Notes under the pieces: generated by a model | Told to the model about the DNA's origin: nothing | The model's input: the letters and a program-made list of their open reading frames with translations, nothing else | The model's database searches: none | Part shown: positions 21,727-33,795 of the stretch, piece by piece | Position numbering within the stretch: position 1 is the first letter of the stretch | Layout of the letters: each line of letters begins with the position of its first letter | Made by a program: the position numbers and the translations under genes | Source: Epiperipatus broadwayi | Lineage: Eukaryota; Onychophora; Udeonychophora; Euonychophora; Peripatidae | Direction: 5' to 3' | DNA length: 64,000 nt | Assembly (NCBI GenBank): GCA_028023455.1 | Contig: JAQFVV010013358.1 | Location: forward strand, 80,965-144,964

Positions 21727-22330
21727 CTTGTTCCCCCATTACACAGAACTAGGAGTAAACATGAAGATGAATACGTTTTTCTCTATATAGTCTGGCATAG
21801 CATACTGTCTTTTCTTCTCTCTCATGTAATAGACAGTCCTTTAAGAATTTGTGTGACTGTTTCTTTCTCTGAGGTCTTGGTGATTTTCTCAGTGTCCTCT
21901 TCCCATTGTAGTGTATCATCATCTCTGACTTGTTCCTCTTGGGCATCTGTTTGTCCAGTTTGTGTTTTATCTATCTCTGATTTTGTCTCTGCTGGTTCAA
22001 TGATTTTATTTCCACTGGGATTATTGTTCTCCCAGTATGGAGAACTTCAGTGGCATATGTGATTTATGTGTCACTTGTATATTACATTATCCTCTGTTCT
22101 CACTGCTTCTATAAATTTGGATGTTAAGTTGACAATTTTTCCCTTTATTCATGTTCAGCCCACATGTATATGTTTTTGGCAGTAGCAGGGTCAGTTCTCT
22201 CCTTAACTTCCATTTCAATAATAGTTCATCTGCAGATTTTCCACTCACTACTGTTGGTGTAATAATATGTGGTGCAGTGTTTCCTGCATTTTTGTTGACT
22301 TTACATTTTTCAGTGCAAGTTTAAGTTGAT

Positions 22331-22760
22331 TTACAGCATTTTTGGACAATCCATTTCTCTCAGGGTGATATGGAAGTGGTATGCATGTTTAATGCCCCTG
22401 GTCTCTAAGTATTCTTCAAAGTTTGCTGAAGTAAATCGAGGACCATTATCTGTGATGAGAGTCTCCAGGTAACCTTGTGTTGTGAATATTTCATTTAGAT
22501 GATGAATGACCTTTTCTGCCCCAGTGTTTCTCATGATTCAGTATTCTACCCAGTGGGAATAGTCATCTACCAGTATCAATAAGACATATCCCATAAATAG
22601 ACCTGCATCGACCATGTGGACATGTTCCCATGCATTTTTAACTGGTGGCCATGAACTATATTTTTTTAATTGTCAATTCAGCATTTGATTGACAGGCTGT
22701 GCATGTTTTTGTTAAGGACTCAATGTCCTCTTTTATCTTAGGCTACCATATATAGCTTCT
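22331..22760 (-). pseudogene. Element B integrase remnant
   Basis: The upstream part shows the zinc-binding region ending near LTKTCTACQS (about 22700). The catalytic core remnant (22534 to 22331) contains TQGYLETLITDNGPRFTSA and FEEYLETRGIKHA, matching the D-N-G-(P/T)-x-F(T/V)S and E-F..F....GI.H pattern around the second catalytic aspartate of Ty3/gypsy integrases. It inserted cDNA into the genome when active. Stops separate the fragments. Confidence 0.75.
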
Positions 22761-23029
22761 GGAAACTTTGGCACAAACAACTCCTAGGTGCTCATTGTGC
22801 AGCATTTTGAGCACCTTGTTTTGGCCCTGCAAGGATATTATGATTCTATCTCCATTTAGTATGCACCTGAATGAGGATTCCATAAAATCAGTGGCAAGGT
22901 CTTTAATTGTTTATGGGGCCAACCTTTAATAATCCATTTTTTAAGCAATTGATATCCTGGATCACTATCTGTCCGCTCTGCTACTTTTTTACTATTTGTC
23001 AGTGGATTCTATTTGTCTATGTAGTTGAT

Positions 23030-23600
23030 CTCCACATTGACCTTTTTTATTTCAGTTGTCTCTAGCATCCATGAGAGTGCATCTGCATGTTGTATCAAAC
23101 TGTCCCCTTTATAATTTAGGTCACAGTCATAAGCTAAAAGCAGTGTTATCCAGTGTAGTATGCATGAACTGAGATGATCTGGAATTGGTTTTACCTTTTT
23201 GCAATATTTCCACAGGGATTTGTGGTCAGTTATGGTTGTAAAATATCAGCCATACACATATTGATGGAATTTTTTTAATTCCAACTGACTGTAGATTCTT
23301 TCTGCATTGGTTAAGGTTCATGATACATATGATATTAGTCTCTCTTCCTCATATATGGGATAAGTCAACCCTGCTCCGATTCTATCCTCTGATGCATCTG
23401 TTGTCAGTACTATCTCCAATTTACTGTCATAATGAATCAGCAACTTTTCTGATGTTAATAGGGATTTTGTTTTCACAAATGATTCCTCTTGGTCTATTGA
23501 CCATTCCCAGTTTTAAAGAATCATGGGTTTATATAGAGGTAGAGCCACATGTGCTTTCCCTTTAAGGAAGGGCTCAAAATATTTAATCAATCCCAGTAAT
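23030..23600 (-). pseudogene. Element B RNase H remnant
   Basis: Readable minus-strand pieces include TTDASEDRIGAGL (first catalytic Asp), AERIYSQLELK and ITDHKSLWKYCKK, ending with LIQHADALSWML. These correspond in order to the Ty3/gypsy RNase H domain that degrades the RNA strand during cDNA synthesis. It is interrupted by in-frame stops. Confidence 0.65.
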
Positions 23601-23678
23601 GCCTGAACTTGTTTTGTGTTTTTTTGGTTTGGGTGCATTCTTTACTGCACTAATTTTGTCTGGTGTAGGGGCTTTCCA

Positions 23679-24400
23679 TTATGGATCCCAAATCCTTCTG
23701 GTGTTCCATATGCATTTGTCAGCATTTAATGTCATTCCAAAATCCTCAAGCTCCTTGCACACTTGAGTAATTCTCTCTCTGAGTGTTTCTTCAGTGTTAG
23801 CTGTAATGAGAATATCATCAAAATACGGAATTACACCCATTAGTTCATAGAGCAACCTGTTAATTTTTGCTTGAAAAATGTTTGGTGCCATGCTGATTTC
23901 AAATGGAAGATTGATATATCTGAATAATCCTGAGTGAGTTGTAATTGTTAGTAGTTTCAAAGTTTCCTTACATACTGGTATCTGATGAAAAGCGGCGTAA
24001 AGATCGAGTTCAGCAAAATGTGATGATTTTTGCAATTGTGCTAAAGTTTCTCATATATTTGGAATAGGGTATGCACTTTTACAAATATTTTTATTAACTT
24101 TTATTCTACAGTCTTCATAAATTCATACTTTACCATCTGGTTTATTAACTATAATAATTGGTGTGGCCCACTCAGAGTCTTCTGGAGAACTTATACATTT
24201 TTGTATGAGTTCATTTAATGCTTCTTCTACTGTAGTTCTTTGCACAAATAGAAACTTCCATGCTGTACATATGACTGGGGTTGAATGGTCCTTAAATTCT
24301 AATTACACCAGTGTTATTTTTATCTCCCCCAGCTTTGGATTAAATATATTTGGGAATTTATTTTGCATTTCATTCTCAATATTGATTTTTTTATTACATT
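23679..24400 (-). pseudogene. Element B reverse transcriptase remnant
   Basis: The open part (24035 to 23679, 118 codons) contains FAELDLYAAFHQIPVCKET, then FRYINLPFEISMAPNIFQ, and the catalytic core GVIPYFDDILITANT, all standard Ty3/gypsy RT blocks in order. The upstream palm region (to about 24400) is broken by stops. The family normally has FGL(S/C)SAP where this copy has FEISMAP. RT plus RNase H copies element RNA into DNA in cytoplasmic particles; this copy is inactive. Confidence 0.85.
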
Positions 24401-24559
24401 TATGGTAATCCTGAGTGGTCTGAACAAATTCCAGCCTATTAATGGATTTATTTGGGATTTTTGAATTTAAATTTTACTTGTACCCCTACCATTTTAACTA
24501 TTTCCGCCATATTACCATTTATGTCTCTGGCACTTACATTGGTTTTTCCATTTTATTTG

Positions 24560-25419
24560 CATTGTTTCTTTGCATGCCAACATCCCAATCACCAAGGGAC
24601 ATTAGGGTAACTCCAGAGTTGCTGTCAATCTCCATTTTAACACATTTCCTCTTGATGAGTATTGGCAGTTTGAATTCTGCTTCACCAATATTTTACATTT
24701 GTAATACATGTATTAAAATTTTTTGTCTTTATACTCTGGTTTTGGTTTGTGACAGACTTTTGCTAGATGGCCTTGTGATCCACAATTTATACAGTGCTCT
24801 CAATTTTGCCTACAATTCTGAGTGGTATGTCCTGGTTGCCACAGCAGTAACAGTTGGTTTTATTATCATTTATTCTTAGCTGTTTTGTCATTTCATTTCC
24901 TTGTTCAATGGTGTTTTGAATTGTGTAATAATAGTTTGCCATTCATGTGGTATCAAGATATTCTTTAGCTTTATTTATCACAAACTCATATGCAATTATT
25001 CTTTTAATGGCATCTTTGTAATTTACCTTTGAATTGGCTAGTAGTTGTTCTCAAAACTTAATAACATATATGTCCAATAATAACTGTTCCAACAGGGCTT
25101 CTAGAAATTGTCTATAGACACAATTTTTTGCCAATTCTCTGAGAGCTGTATTAAATTCCTTAAAAGTTTCAGCCTTCATTTGCCAAAAGTGTGCTGTTAA
25201 TTTTTGTACTATTTCATTGTGTAGAAAACTTTTGGGCTCTGCCAGTTCACATAGATGGTTTGTAATTTCCAGCAACTTCAATCCAGAAAATCTTAGCAAT
25301 ATGGCCATCTTAATATTGTTAACAAGAAAAAATTTCTCCACATGCTTGATGTATAGTGACCAGTTGGTAGAGTTCTTGAAAACAAATTCTCCTATTGGCA
25401 TTTGCAACTTAGTGGACAT
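24560..25419 (-). pseudogene. Element B gag, zinc knuckles and protease remnant
   Basis: The Gag start MSTKLQMPIGEF at 25419 is followed by NWSLYIKHVEKFFLVNNI, EITNHLCELAEPKSFLHN and FKEFNTALRELAKNCVY, the usual W..Y..R/K..F..N and F...LR.LA..C pattern of Ty3/gypsy capsids (to 25051). Two CCHC-type zinc knuckles are readable at about 24860-24740 (CGNQDH; HCINCGSQGHLAKVCHK). The protease follows near 24640-24560 with VKMEIDSNSGVTLM, where the family has E(I/V)DTGA; the active-site triad is therefore disrupted. Frameshifts separate the pieces. Confidence 0.7.
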
Positions 25420-25477
25420 TGCTGATTAATCATTAAGTGTTTCTACAGATTCTGTACTTGACTGCATCAAATTAGTT

Positions 25478-25887
25478 TGTTTAACCATTGAGGTTAAGCA
25501 ATGTTAAATTATTGTAACTATACAAAGTCCAATTGGCCTGACTAAATAATGTTTGCTCTACTTCAACAAATAATTTATAATATTAGCCAGTAGTTCTTGT
25601 TGTGAGCCTTCAAGTTACTAATACAGTATGCCTAGTTCATTTACATGCAAGTAAGTAAGACTTATTATTATGAATTAATTTATGTTAGCAACAATATATA
25701 CTCCAATGATTATTATTATTATAAGTATAAATAATATTACAACCAATCTCTAACAAATAATTATTGCAATAATGAATAATGTTAACTCTGGGAATGAACA
25801 TGTCCCATCCGATTTGCACATTTCTTTTGTTCTGGGTAGTGTCATATGTCAGGTCATAATCAGCCAATAGACTCCTAGTATATCACA
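25478..25887 (-). repeat. 5' LTR of element B
   Basis: Begins TGTGATATACTAGGAG on the minus strand and aligns with 21287-21726. The two LTRs differ at many positions, so the insertion is not recent. Confidence 0.85.
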
Positions 25888-26357
25888 AAATCTAGAAAGA
25901 TTGCAATGTGAATCCATTCTTTGGCATTAAAGTGCTAATTCAAAAATTTTATGAGTGAAGCACTTCATAATCATTTTCTTTGCAGCATAAATGATAACAA
26001 TTTAAGACTTAAAATGCTGATGATGCCAGATTTAGATTTTGAAGCAGCTGTGACCCAAGCAGTATTAAAAGAATCAAAAAATTGAACAAGACACTATTGA
26101 TCATTCACCCAGCCAGCTCAGATAATTCAATAACAATGAGTATAAAGGGTTGTTATAGATGCAATAAAGAAATGTATTCACATACAGAATGCCCACACCA
26201 TTATACATCATGTTCATTTTGCAAGCAACTCGGTCATATAAAGGCCACATGTCTGAAACTAAAAAGACATACAGCCAATATGAGAATGGAAAAACCCATT
26301 CCAAAAACAGCACAGGCAATTATAAGAAAAACAAGTTGTCTGTATAAATCATATTAA
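25888..26357 (+). pseudogene. Element A gag C-terminus with zinc knuckle
   Basis: This continues gag after the antisense insertion. Readable pieces are FMSEALHNHFLC, NDNNLRLKMLMMPDLDFEAA and VTQAVLKESKN, then a zinc-binding region GCYRCNKEMYSHTECPHH with a second knuckle CSFCKQLGHIKATCLK at 26205-26252 (C-x2-C-x4-H-x4-C intact). These bind element RNA during packaging in the family. The frame is broken between capsid and knuckles. Confidence 0.75.
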
Positions 26358-26389
26358 AGATGATCTGTCTGGATTTATACATCATATTA

Positions 26390-27060
26390 TAATTAATGAT
26401 ACATCAGTTACAATGGAACTGGACACAATGTCTGCAGTGTCCATTGTTTCTAAAAAGACCTAGGCTGTCATTAAAAAAATAAAATATATAAGTTGCACCC
26501 TAGCAGCAATTCTATCACAGACTATCAGTGCAATAAAATAAAACTGTTGGGCCAAACAACAGTTAAAATTACTATGCCTAACAAGACTATATGTCTACCA
26601 CTGATTGTGGCATCAGGTGATCACAGCAACTTATTAGGCAATGACACATTCAGTTATTTAGGCTTTGCATTGACAAAAGTGAACCAGGTCACAACATTAA
26701 GAAAAATGAATCAAAACATACCAGCACAAGGCAAAACAGCTTTGTGACCTAAACCTAATCTGTTAGCCCTGAAACCTGGTCCAAACTGTGGTAAAAAATG
26801 AAGACATTATATAAATACAAATAGACACTCAGGTGCTAAGTAAAATGTACTATGGATCTGCAAAATGAGTACCAGAAGTGGTTACACAATAGAATGGACT
26901 CTACACTGTAGTAGTTTAAACTGCAGATGGTTATCAACATCATTGCCACCTAATGCAATGGAGACTGAATCACATAGAAACAAGTACATCAAGTGAAAAT
27001 GATGACCAGCAAACTGAAGAAAACAATAAACAACCAGAAGACAAGTCCATCAAATGAGGA
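26390..27060 (+). pseudogene. Element A protease joined to integrase tail; reverse transcriptase deleted
   Basis: The protease-like VTMELDTMSAVSIVSKK (about 26403) has DTM where the catalytic D(T/S)G should be. A later piece LLGNDTFSYLGFALTKVNQV (near 26628) fits the C-terminal part of the family's protease. About 120 bp further on, from 26830, the sequence already resembles the integrase C-terminal tail (YYGSAKWVPEVVTQ, then YTVV and TADG). About 3 kb of RT, RNase H and integrase core is therefore missing, and the polypurine tract follows at 27154-27163. Confidence 0.65.
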
Positions 27061-27163
27061 TGATGAACAATAACAGCAATAAACCTGAGAAACCAACAAA
27101 GCAGACAATTCATCCAGGTCATCTTGATGACATTTTTAGAGCTAAATTTAACCAGGGGGAGGA

Positions 27164-27877
27164 TGTTGTATATGACCTTGCATTCAGAGGTAGGCTAGTC
27201 CTGATTCCTTTCTTATCTAATCAGATTGAACATGCATGGCCACTAACCAGTGTGTAAACATGTGGATAATCAATTCACAAAACATGGTCAAAGGGTAAAA
27301 ACAAGTATGGCCAATGTATAAACATGTATATAAAATCCGACCAATGGTTGGACTCTCTGAATCTGATTGCATCAAGTAAGTTAGGAGAATGGCAATAAAT
27401 AATCAGCCCTTTTGGAGGCAAGAGAGACAATGTCTGTCTAACCTAAATGATAGAACACACTTTTAAAAGAGGGAATGTTTGTCTATCTAAACAACTGAAT
27501 ATGCTCTCCATTAAAATCACTTCCAATAGTGAAGGTGTTTCTACTTGTCACTAACTGATATGTCTACACAGTGAGGCAAATCCCACAATAGATCTGGAAG
27601 CTGCTAAGACTATGGTAGACTCAAGACAATCTGTCTTATACAGCCAGAAGAGTTAATCCTAGAACTCATGAGGCAAGCTAATATATACAGCTGAAGTGAG
27701 TCCAATCATTCACCATGACCAGATAATTATTGACTGAGTTGTGCATTAAATTGTATTTGTTGATTGTATATTATGTATATATATTTGTTCTAATAAATTA
27801 TACATATTAAAGTGCGTTATATTTTTGATATTACTGTTGGTTTGAATCTGAACTCTGCAATTCAGCCAAACACAACA
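27164..27877 (+). repeat. 3' LTR of element A
   Basis: Uninterrupted 714-bp LTR starting TGTTGTATATGACC directly after the polypurine tract and ending AACACAACA, followed by the GATTAC target duplication. A TATA-like GTATATAAAATCC lies near 27329 and is also present in the 5' LTR near 18353. Confidence 0.85.
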
Positions 27878-27883
27878 GATTAC

Positions 27884-27950
27884 ACTAATAAAAACAGGGA
27901 TAAAAAATGAAGGAAACAATATTAACTAGTTTAACTTTCTTGGTGCCATA
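27884..27950 (+). pseudogene. Penelope-like family 2 plus copy, C-terminus resumed after element A
   Basis: ACTAATAAAAACAGGGATAA and the following GAAGGAAACAATATTA align with the C-terminal codons of the minus copy (INKRSDRKIKEAIL, about 15410-15455). This confirms that one frame was split by element A. The match fades after about 27950. Confidence 0.55.
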
Positions 27951-29666
27951 TTGATTATTTTGGAAAAAGTGACTTGAGACACAATTTTCACTATAACTTC
28001 AGTATTAATAATGTTAGAGCAAAAAGTTTTACAATGATAGAAAGTAGAAAAACTAAGGAAAACAATAAGACTAAGATAAATAGTGATTACCATTAAAAAG
28101 TAATGCTTTATTGTTTGTTCATAATTTCTAATTTATCATTAATCTTCATTGATAATTTCTTGATATTTCTCACAAAATTTCTTAATTTTTATTGTTTACC
28201 CCCAAAATTAATAAATCTCAAGACATCTATAAGAAAAAGATTCATCCTAATAAAAGATAAAAGAAATTTCCCTAAGGTGGCTTTTCATTTGTCATCATGG
28301 CAATTGGCTAATTGTCTATCTAAAACTAGAAATTGCAGGCTACTGTCTGTATCAATGATAAAATGAATTTCATCTCTTCATTTTATATTTTTTGTGTACA
28401 GCAGTGATGTTTATATTGTTTATGCATACTAGTGATGCTATCTTGTTGCATTTATTGTCCCACAGAGAGATTATTTGAATATAAGCTAGACTTGAAAATA
28501 GGGTGATGCAAGATGTGACAAAATTACAGACTCCACAGCATGAATACCAAGACATAGGCAAGAACCAGAATTTGATTTCTTGCCTGCCTGCAATTCCATA
28601 TGGTATATTCATAATCTTGTGGCTATCACCACACACATAATTTAAATCTTTTTTTTATTAGTTTTAAGTGCTTATATTTTGATATGGTATTATGTCCAGT
28701 AAATTTTGTGATTGCTTTATCAACTGCAACCTTTTTGTACATCTGATAATCAGTCTTAAAATTTACATAACACTGCTCTATAATGTTTATATATAAATAT
28801 CATTACTTGTTATACAAACACAGACATACAAATGCAAACACAAGCACACTAATAAATTATTGAACATTTTGAAAATCATGATGTCTATAAAATAAGGTTA
28901 CCTCAAACTCGTATAACTTTTGTTATATTTGAATACAAATTTATATACTATATAATAAAGATCATAAATAATTTAATATTATATAATTTATATACTACAC
29001 AAACACACTTATACAAATGCAAGCATATTAATAAATTACACCATTTATCAAATTATTAAAAAAATTAAAAATACTATTCAAATAATTAAAAAATTAAAAT
29101 TGAATACTTACAACCAAATATTCTGATTATGTTTTTATCAGGATGAAATCCTTAAAATGCAAATCATCAGCATATTTTTAATCCATTTTAGTAATGACGC
29201 TGTCTGATAAAAAAAATTCTGCCTTTTCTTTGTGCAATCTTGTAAACTGAGCAGGAAAGAAAAAAATTAAATGAACATATTAATAAATATATTAATAAAA
29301 AGTTCAAATTTTGTCCGATTTCAACTTATGATATGCCACTTTAAAGAGGAATCCAAATAACAACAAATTCCAGTATTTCTGTTGATGTCATGCTTATAGT
29401 TTTTCATGCAATTTTAAAAAACAAAAACAAAATTTCAATGCATCAACTGCTGCAAATGGCTATCACATTGCTACCATGCAAGTCATTTATTAAAAAGATA
29501 CAGTGAAATTTAATAGAGATGGGGCTTAAAAACCTTATTTCTGTAGAAATCATGGTCAGGGGTTTGGGGAGGGGTTCCTGACAGAGATATTTTAAGTGCT
29601 GGCTCTGGCTAAGCATTTATCATAAAGCTTGTAGAGGAATTGGCAATCCTCACTGTTTATAATTCA
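27951..29666. other. Unassigned AT-rich sequence
   Basis: No supported gene. A short pair of similar segments lies at about 28805-28860 and 28995-29040 (ACAAACACA...ATACAAATGCAA...AATAAATTA). The longest frames are not conserved with anything I recognise. Confidence 0.35.
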
Positions 29667-32600
29667 ACAACATCTTTCATTAACTATAGAAACTCTCAAA
29701 AAAAATAGGGGGTGGTCACTCAAGAAAATCTAAAGCCAAAATCTAGGTCAATATAAAAAAGTAATTCAAAGTATAGATGGAAATTGAAACATGAAAGGTG
29801 AGATTTGTATTTCTTTGTAAATATTCTTAAAGTTAAAAATGTGTAAACTTTTACTTTCTATTTTAAATTGATATTAAGTAACCTAAATAATTTGGAATTA
29901 GTTCAATTTTATTTTAAATTTATTCTTGTTGTTATTTGATTTGTAAGTAAATATGTTGTTTTAATTCTCAATTTAATGTGAATTCTCTTTTATCTGTATT
30001 ACACTCTAACATTTAGTCAAAATTTATCCTTAATATTGTTTTGTGTTTTAAATCTGATAACTTAAATTACAAGAATATCTTATTTATTTCAGACAATTGT
30101 AGAACCAAACACATGGAAATTTAAAATTATATTTTGTGAATATGCCAGTTAATTCTGGATGGCGACATGGGTTTAATCCTCAATATAAGTAAAAACTATT
30201 CACAAGAGAGTACTATTTTGATTTTAGCAATGAAAGAATGAGGGCAATGATCTTGATAATGTGTCCATGGTTGTGTATTTATAGACAATATTGGTCTGAC
30301 TGTTAATATAGTTAAGATGGAAAATATTGACTATAATTTGGTGAAAAACACAATGTCTCAAATAAGCAAGAAAATAATGACATCATGCTAAGGGTGATTA
30401 AAATTTTTGAAGAACTTATAGAACAAAATAAGAAAACAGTAACATCAAAAATGAAATAAAGACACACCTGAAAAACTTTAGGAACTAAAATAAAAAAACA
30501 TTCAAAGAGCTTTAAAAAAAGAAAACAGCCAATGTAATTATAAACCAGAATATAAAACTAGAAAACCAACCTCAAATGTTTAGAAAACTAGAGCATCAGA
30601 TTAAAATACAATATGAGAAAATGAAAGAAGAAATTATGAATGAGATTGGTGGAAGATTAAATCAGGTACAAATCCAATTGGAACAGTATATCAAGAAATT
30701 TAAAAAAAAACCCAGAGAAATAGCTTTAGAAATTAAAAAAAAAACTAAAAATGAAAAAAAAATAGTGCATGTACAAAATGTAATTGGAGCATGATATCAA
30801 GAACTTCAAAAAAATTAAGCTAAAACAAAAAGAAAAATAGAGATTCTGACTGGAAACAGTAACAAAGAATAAAATAAAAAAATAATAGAAAATAGCAGGA
30901 CAAAAATGAATAGGTAATGGATGAAATTGCTCAAATAGATTTAAATAATAGTAGTCAAAATGAAACACTTGGAGAAATTGTTAAGCCGAGTGAAAAAACC
31001 CAATATAGATTTTAATAATTACAGCCAAGAGAACGTTGCCTTGAAATCATCAACCAATTTCTAAAAATATATTTTCAGGATATTTATGTGAAATCCCCAC
31101 TGATTACATTAGTAGTTCAGAAAAGTACTTTACTTTGAATCAGCTAAGTGAAAAGGCCAAGATTGTAATGATATGCAGATATCTTCAAAGTGCCTCACAA
31201 TTTCGTGGGAATCACTTTTTAAGATACCCATAACATTAATTGAATATAAACAAATCTTACTAGCCAATTACTGGAGTAAAGAATGCCAAAAGAATATTAG
31301 ACTCTAGGTGTCACAATAAATGTAGCAACTTAACCTTTCACTCCATTTTTTTATAGACAGGTCATAAAATAAAAGTATTCATGATCAAACAACCATCTGA
31401 ACACCAGATTTTTAAAATAGAGTAGTGCAACATAGTTTTTCTTACAACATGGAGAAATTGCTCATCATCATTGAAAAGAAGACTGACCAATTATGATGTA
31501 CTTTTGATGAAACTAGAACTATCCATGAATAAAAGAGCAAAAATTTAGACCCCTACGTAAAGGATAAACATAAATGCCATAAACTGTGGCCATAAAAGAA
31601 ACTTTTGGAAAAGATCCAGAAAAAGACAATTTTCTGAAAGCCTTGAAAGAATGAATGTTTTTAGATGAACCAGAAGTGACTCAGATCTCATTCACACCAC
31701 ACAATATAAAAGACCAAGAAGTGGCTGCCATATATTAAATGGTCTAGTAATAGCATGGATTGGCAGGAGTAGATTTATGGATAATGACCTTGGATTTTGT
31801 CAAAGAAAATATGATAAAAAATTAAAAAAAATTTAATGAGCATAAATAAAAGTTGTTTTTTTTTTTACCATATGAGTAAAAAAGATGAAACAATAAAAAA
31901 TAAAGTCAGTTAATTCAACAGAAATTGTGTTAGTGTATATATAATAATAATTCTTGTTAAAAATAGAAATGAAAAATTTAAGAGCAGAGAAAAAAGCAAT
32001 CTTGACTTATGAGAATTAAAGTTTATGAGTAACCCATCTCATAAGTCTGTATTTTGGATAAATATAAAGTGGAACATCACTAAGTAAAAAATTAATATGA
32101 GGTGTTTAAATTTGAGAATTCAAAGAATAAAAATAAAATACTTGGAACATAATTATATAAATATTAGACATGAATAAAAAAAATTATAGCAAGAATACCA
32201 TTTTTTAAAACACATGTCAAGCAATGATGATTAAGAAGATAATAGGTTGAAGCATGTGTGTACATAATTAATTTATAAATTTCAGATTGTATTTGCTGTT
32301 TGATTAGGTCTTTTTTTGTGTGGAGACACTGATCGACATATGGGTCTGTGCATGAAATGTCACCATTATGTTGATAAAGATGTGCCAGTAAAGAAAGATC
32401 CAATCTCAGTAAAAAAAAAGCTGGAATAAAAATTCCCAGACAAGTAATAAAATTATTAAAACCCGAATGTGCAATAGAAATAGCCTGCCATTCGTAGATG
32501 AAATGGTCAAAGACCACATTTTGCTCTTATATGGCACAATCATTGGACTTATGCTGTAATCATGTCATCTGCAAAATATTAAATATGATTTAATTTTACA

Positions 32601-33690
32601 CAGGATCGATATGTCTGTAACATGCAAAGGCATTAAGTTGAATGCCTCTCTTAAAACATTTGCTCATCGTGGGCCTCACTCATTAAAAAACTTTTCTAGT
32701 GTTTAATTATGATATTTTTCTTAAAGAACAAAGCATTTACAATTAAAATTGGTCAATGCCTCAGAAACAGAACTGACATTTTCATAATTTAATTGGGAGG
32801 GGTGCTGTGTAAGAGACACATAAGTATACATGTTAAATATTTTTTTTTAAGTGTTAAAAAATATTCACAAAAAAAGTAATAATATATTTTTTTAAAAAAA
32901 AAAAGAAAAAGTCTATCATTTAAGTTGTCAGAATAATAATTAGTAACGTGTTTTTTTTTAAAAATAAGAATAAAGACGGTTAAGAATTTCGTAAAAGGAG
33001 GAATAAAATATTGGTCAATTTATCCTAATCTTCTTTTAAACTAAAATAAAAAATAGAAGAGGGTAAAAGTATAAAGAAGGTATAATATTATTTAAAAATT
33101 TTAATTAGATTTTGTAGTTAAAATAAAATATGATGTGTATTTTTCCTTCGTTTTTAACACAATACAAAGTCTAAAGTATAATCTTAAAATTGTTTGCAAA
33201 AATCTAATGTACATGTTTGAAAAAAACAAATGGAATGTAACGTTATTTAATTAAATATAAAATAGAATATTCTCTATATTATCAGAATGCAAAATAATTT
33301 TGAAATTTATTCACCCAAGGAAAAAAAGATTGTTGTTTTTCTGTAAAATTGAATCTGATATTAATGGTGTGATCTCTTAGCCATAGGTTGATAAAGAATA
33401 CATATGCTAATAAATATTTATTATATTATCATTATGATTATTGAACTTATTTAAGTTTGATGTTTTTTTAGATTATTCTGCTGCTGTTATATTTTCTGTA
33501 TAATCTCTTTCCTTGTGAACTTCTAGTTTTGTTCTCCAGTGATGTATAGTAATCATTGTAGATGCTCTTAACATCAATATGTCCTGATAGACTCACAAAA
33601 AAGCTGTTCATTCACTTTTTACTATGCAGTTCTATACATTTGATAGTCTAAGACATAACCAATAATCCTTGACTGACCACTGTTGAGACA
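29667..33690 (+). repeat. gag-like repeat unit A (tandem array)
   Basis: First unit of the larger array. It starts near AACTATAGAAACTCTC and matches unit B from 33796. An upstream block (29667-30330) contains GAATTCTCTTTTATCTGTAT and a TTCTGGATGGCGACATGGG block, followed by the gag-like region and the tail ending with CCAATAATCCTTGACTGACC. Relative to unit B, about 0.8 kb is missing after 30330. Confidence 0.75.
30576..31700 (+). pseudogene. Gag-like protein remnant in unit A
   Basis: A 72-codon frame (30576-30794) is highly charged with heptad-like spacing (KLEHQIKIQYEKMKEEIMNE, then GRLNQVQIQLEQYIKKF), a probable coiled coil. A further coiled-coil piece ends in KPNIDFNNYSQ (about 31005). 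The capsid-like part (31130-31320) reads FTLNQLSEKAK and ILLANYWSKECQKNIR in broken frames. A donor-like GTAAGC is lost in this copy, but TATTTTCAG remains at about 31071-31079. No zinc knuckle or polymerase follows. Confidence 0.5.
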
Positions 33691-33795
33691 TCCTCTTGTT
33701 ATTAATCCAAGATTACTGCTGAATAAATTAGAATATAGATGCTATTTTGAAAGCAAACAGTGATGAGAATATTTGCAAACTGGGAAATAATTTAC

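Larger units (their letters stand above)
21287..25887 (-). mobile_element. Ty3/gypsy LTR retrotransposon B, near full length, antisense in gag of element A
   Basis: On the minus strand the order is 5' LTR (25887-25478), gag, zinc knuckles, protease, reverse transcriptase, RNase H, integrase and 3' LTR (21726-21287). LTRs begin TGTGATATACTAGGAG. The 3' LTR is preceded by the polypurine tract GGGGGAACAAG (complement of 21727-21737). The total of 4.6 kb is normal for a compact Ty3/gypsy element. All domains carry stops or frameshifts. No exact target duplication was found. Confidence 0.85.
18265..27877 (+). mobile_element. Ty3/gypsy LTR retrotransposon A, internally deleted and twice interrupted
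   Basis: The LTRs start TGT(C/T)(A/G)TAT and end AACACAACA, with GATTAC immediately outside both ends (18259-18264 and 27878-27883) as a 5-6 bp target duplication. A primer-binding-like TGGAACAGTCC follows the 5' LTR, and the polypurine tract AGGGGGAGGA precedes the 3' LTR. Gag and protease remnants are present; reverse transcriptase, RNase H and most of integrase are deleted. A 1.3-kb element lies in the 5' LTR, and a full-size antisense Ty3/gypsy element lies in gag. The insertion splits a Penelope-like element. Confidence 0.85.

Noticed and set aside
24442-24879. 145-codon plus-strand frame that looks like a membrane protein
   Set aside because: It is the antisense shadow of the gag/protease region of element B; the minus strand shows zinc knuckles and protease residues.
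32164-32517. 117-codon minus-strand frame, with relatives at 1352-1537 and 36958-37260
   Set aside because: Similar frames appear in several copies only because the underlying repeat is shared; they change length and start, and the low-stop stretch reflects the A-rich plus strand.
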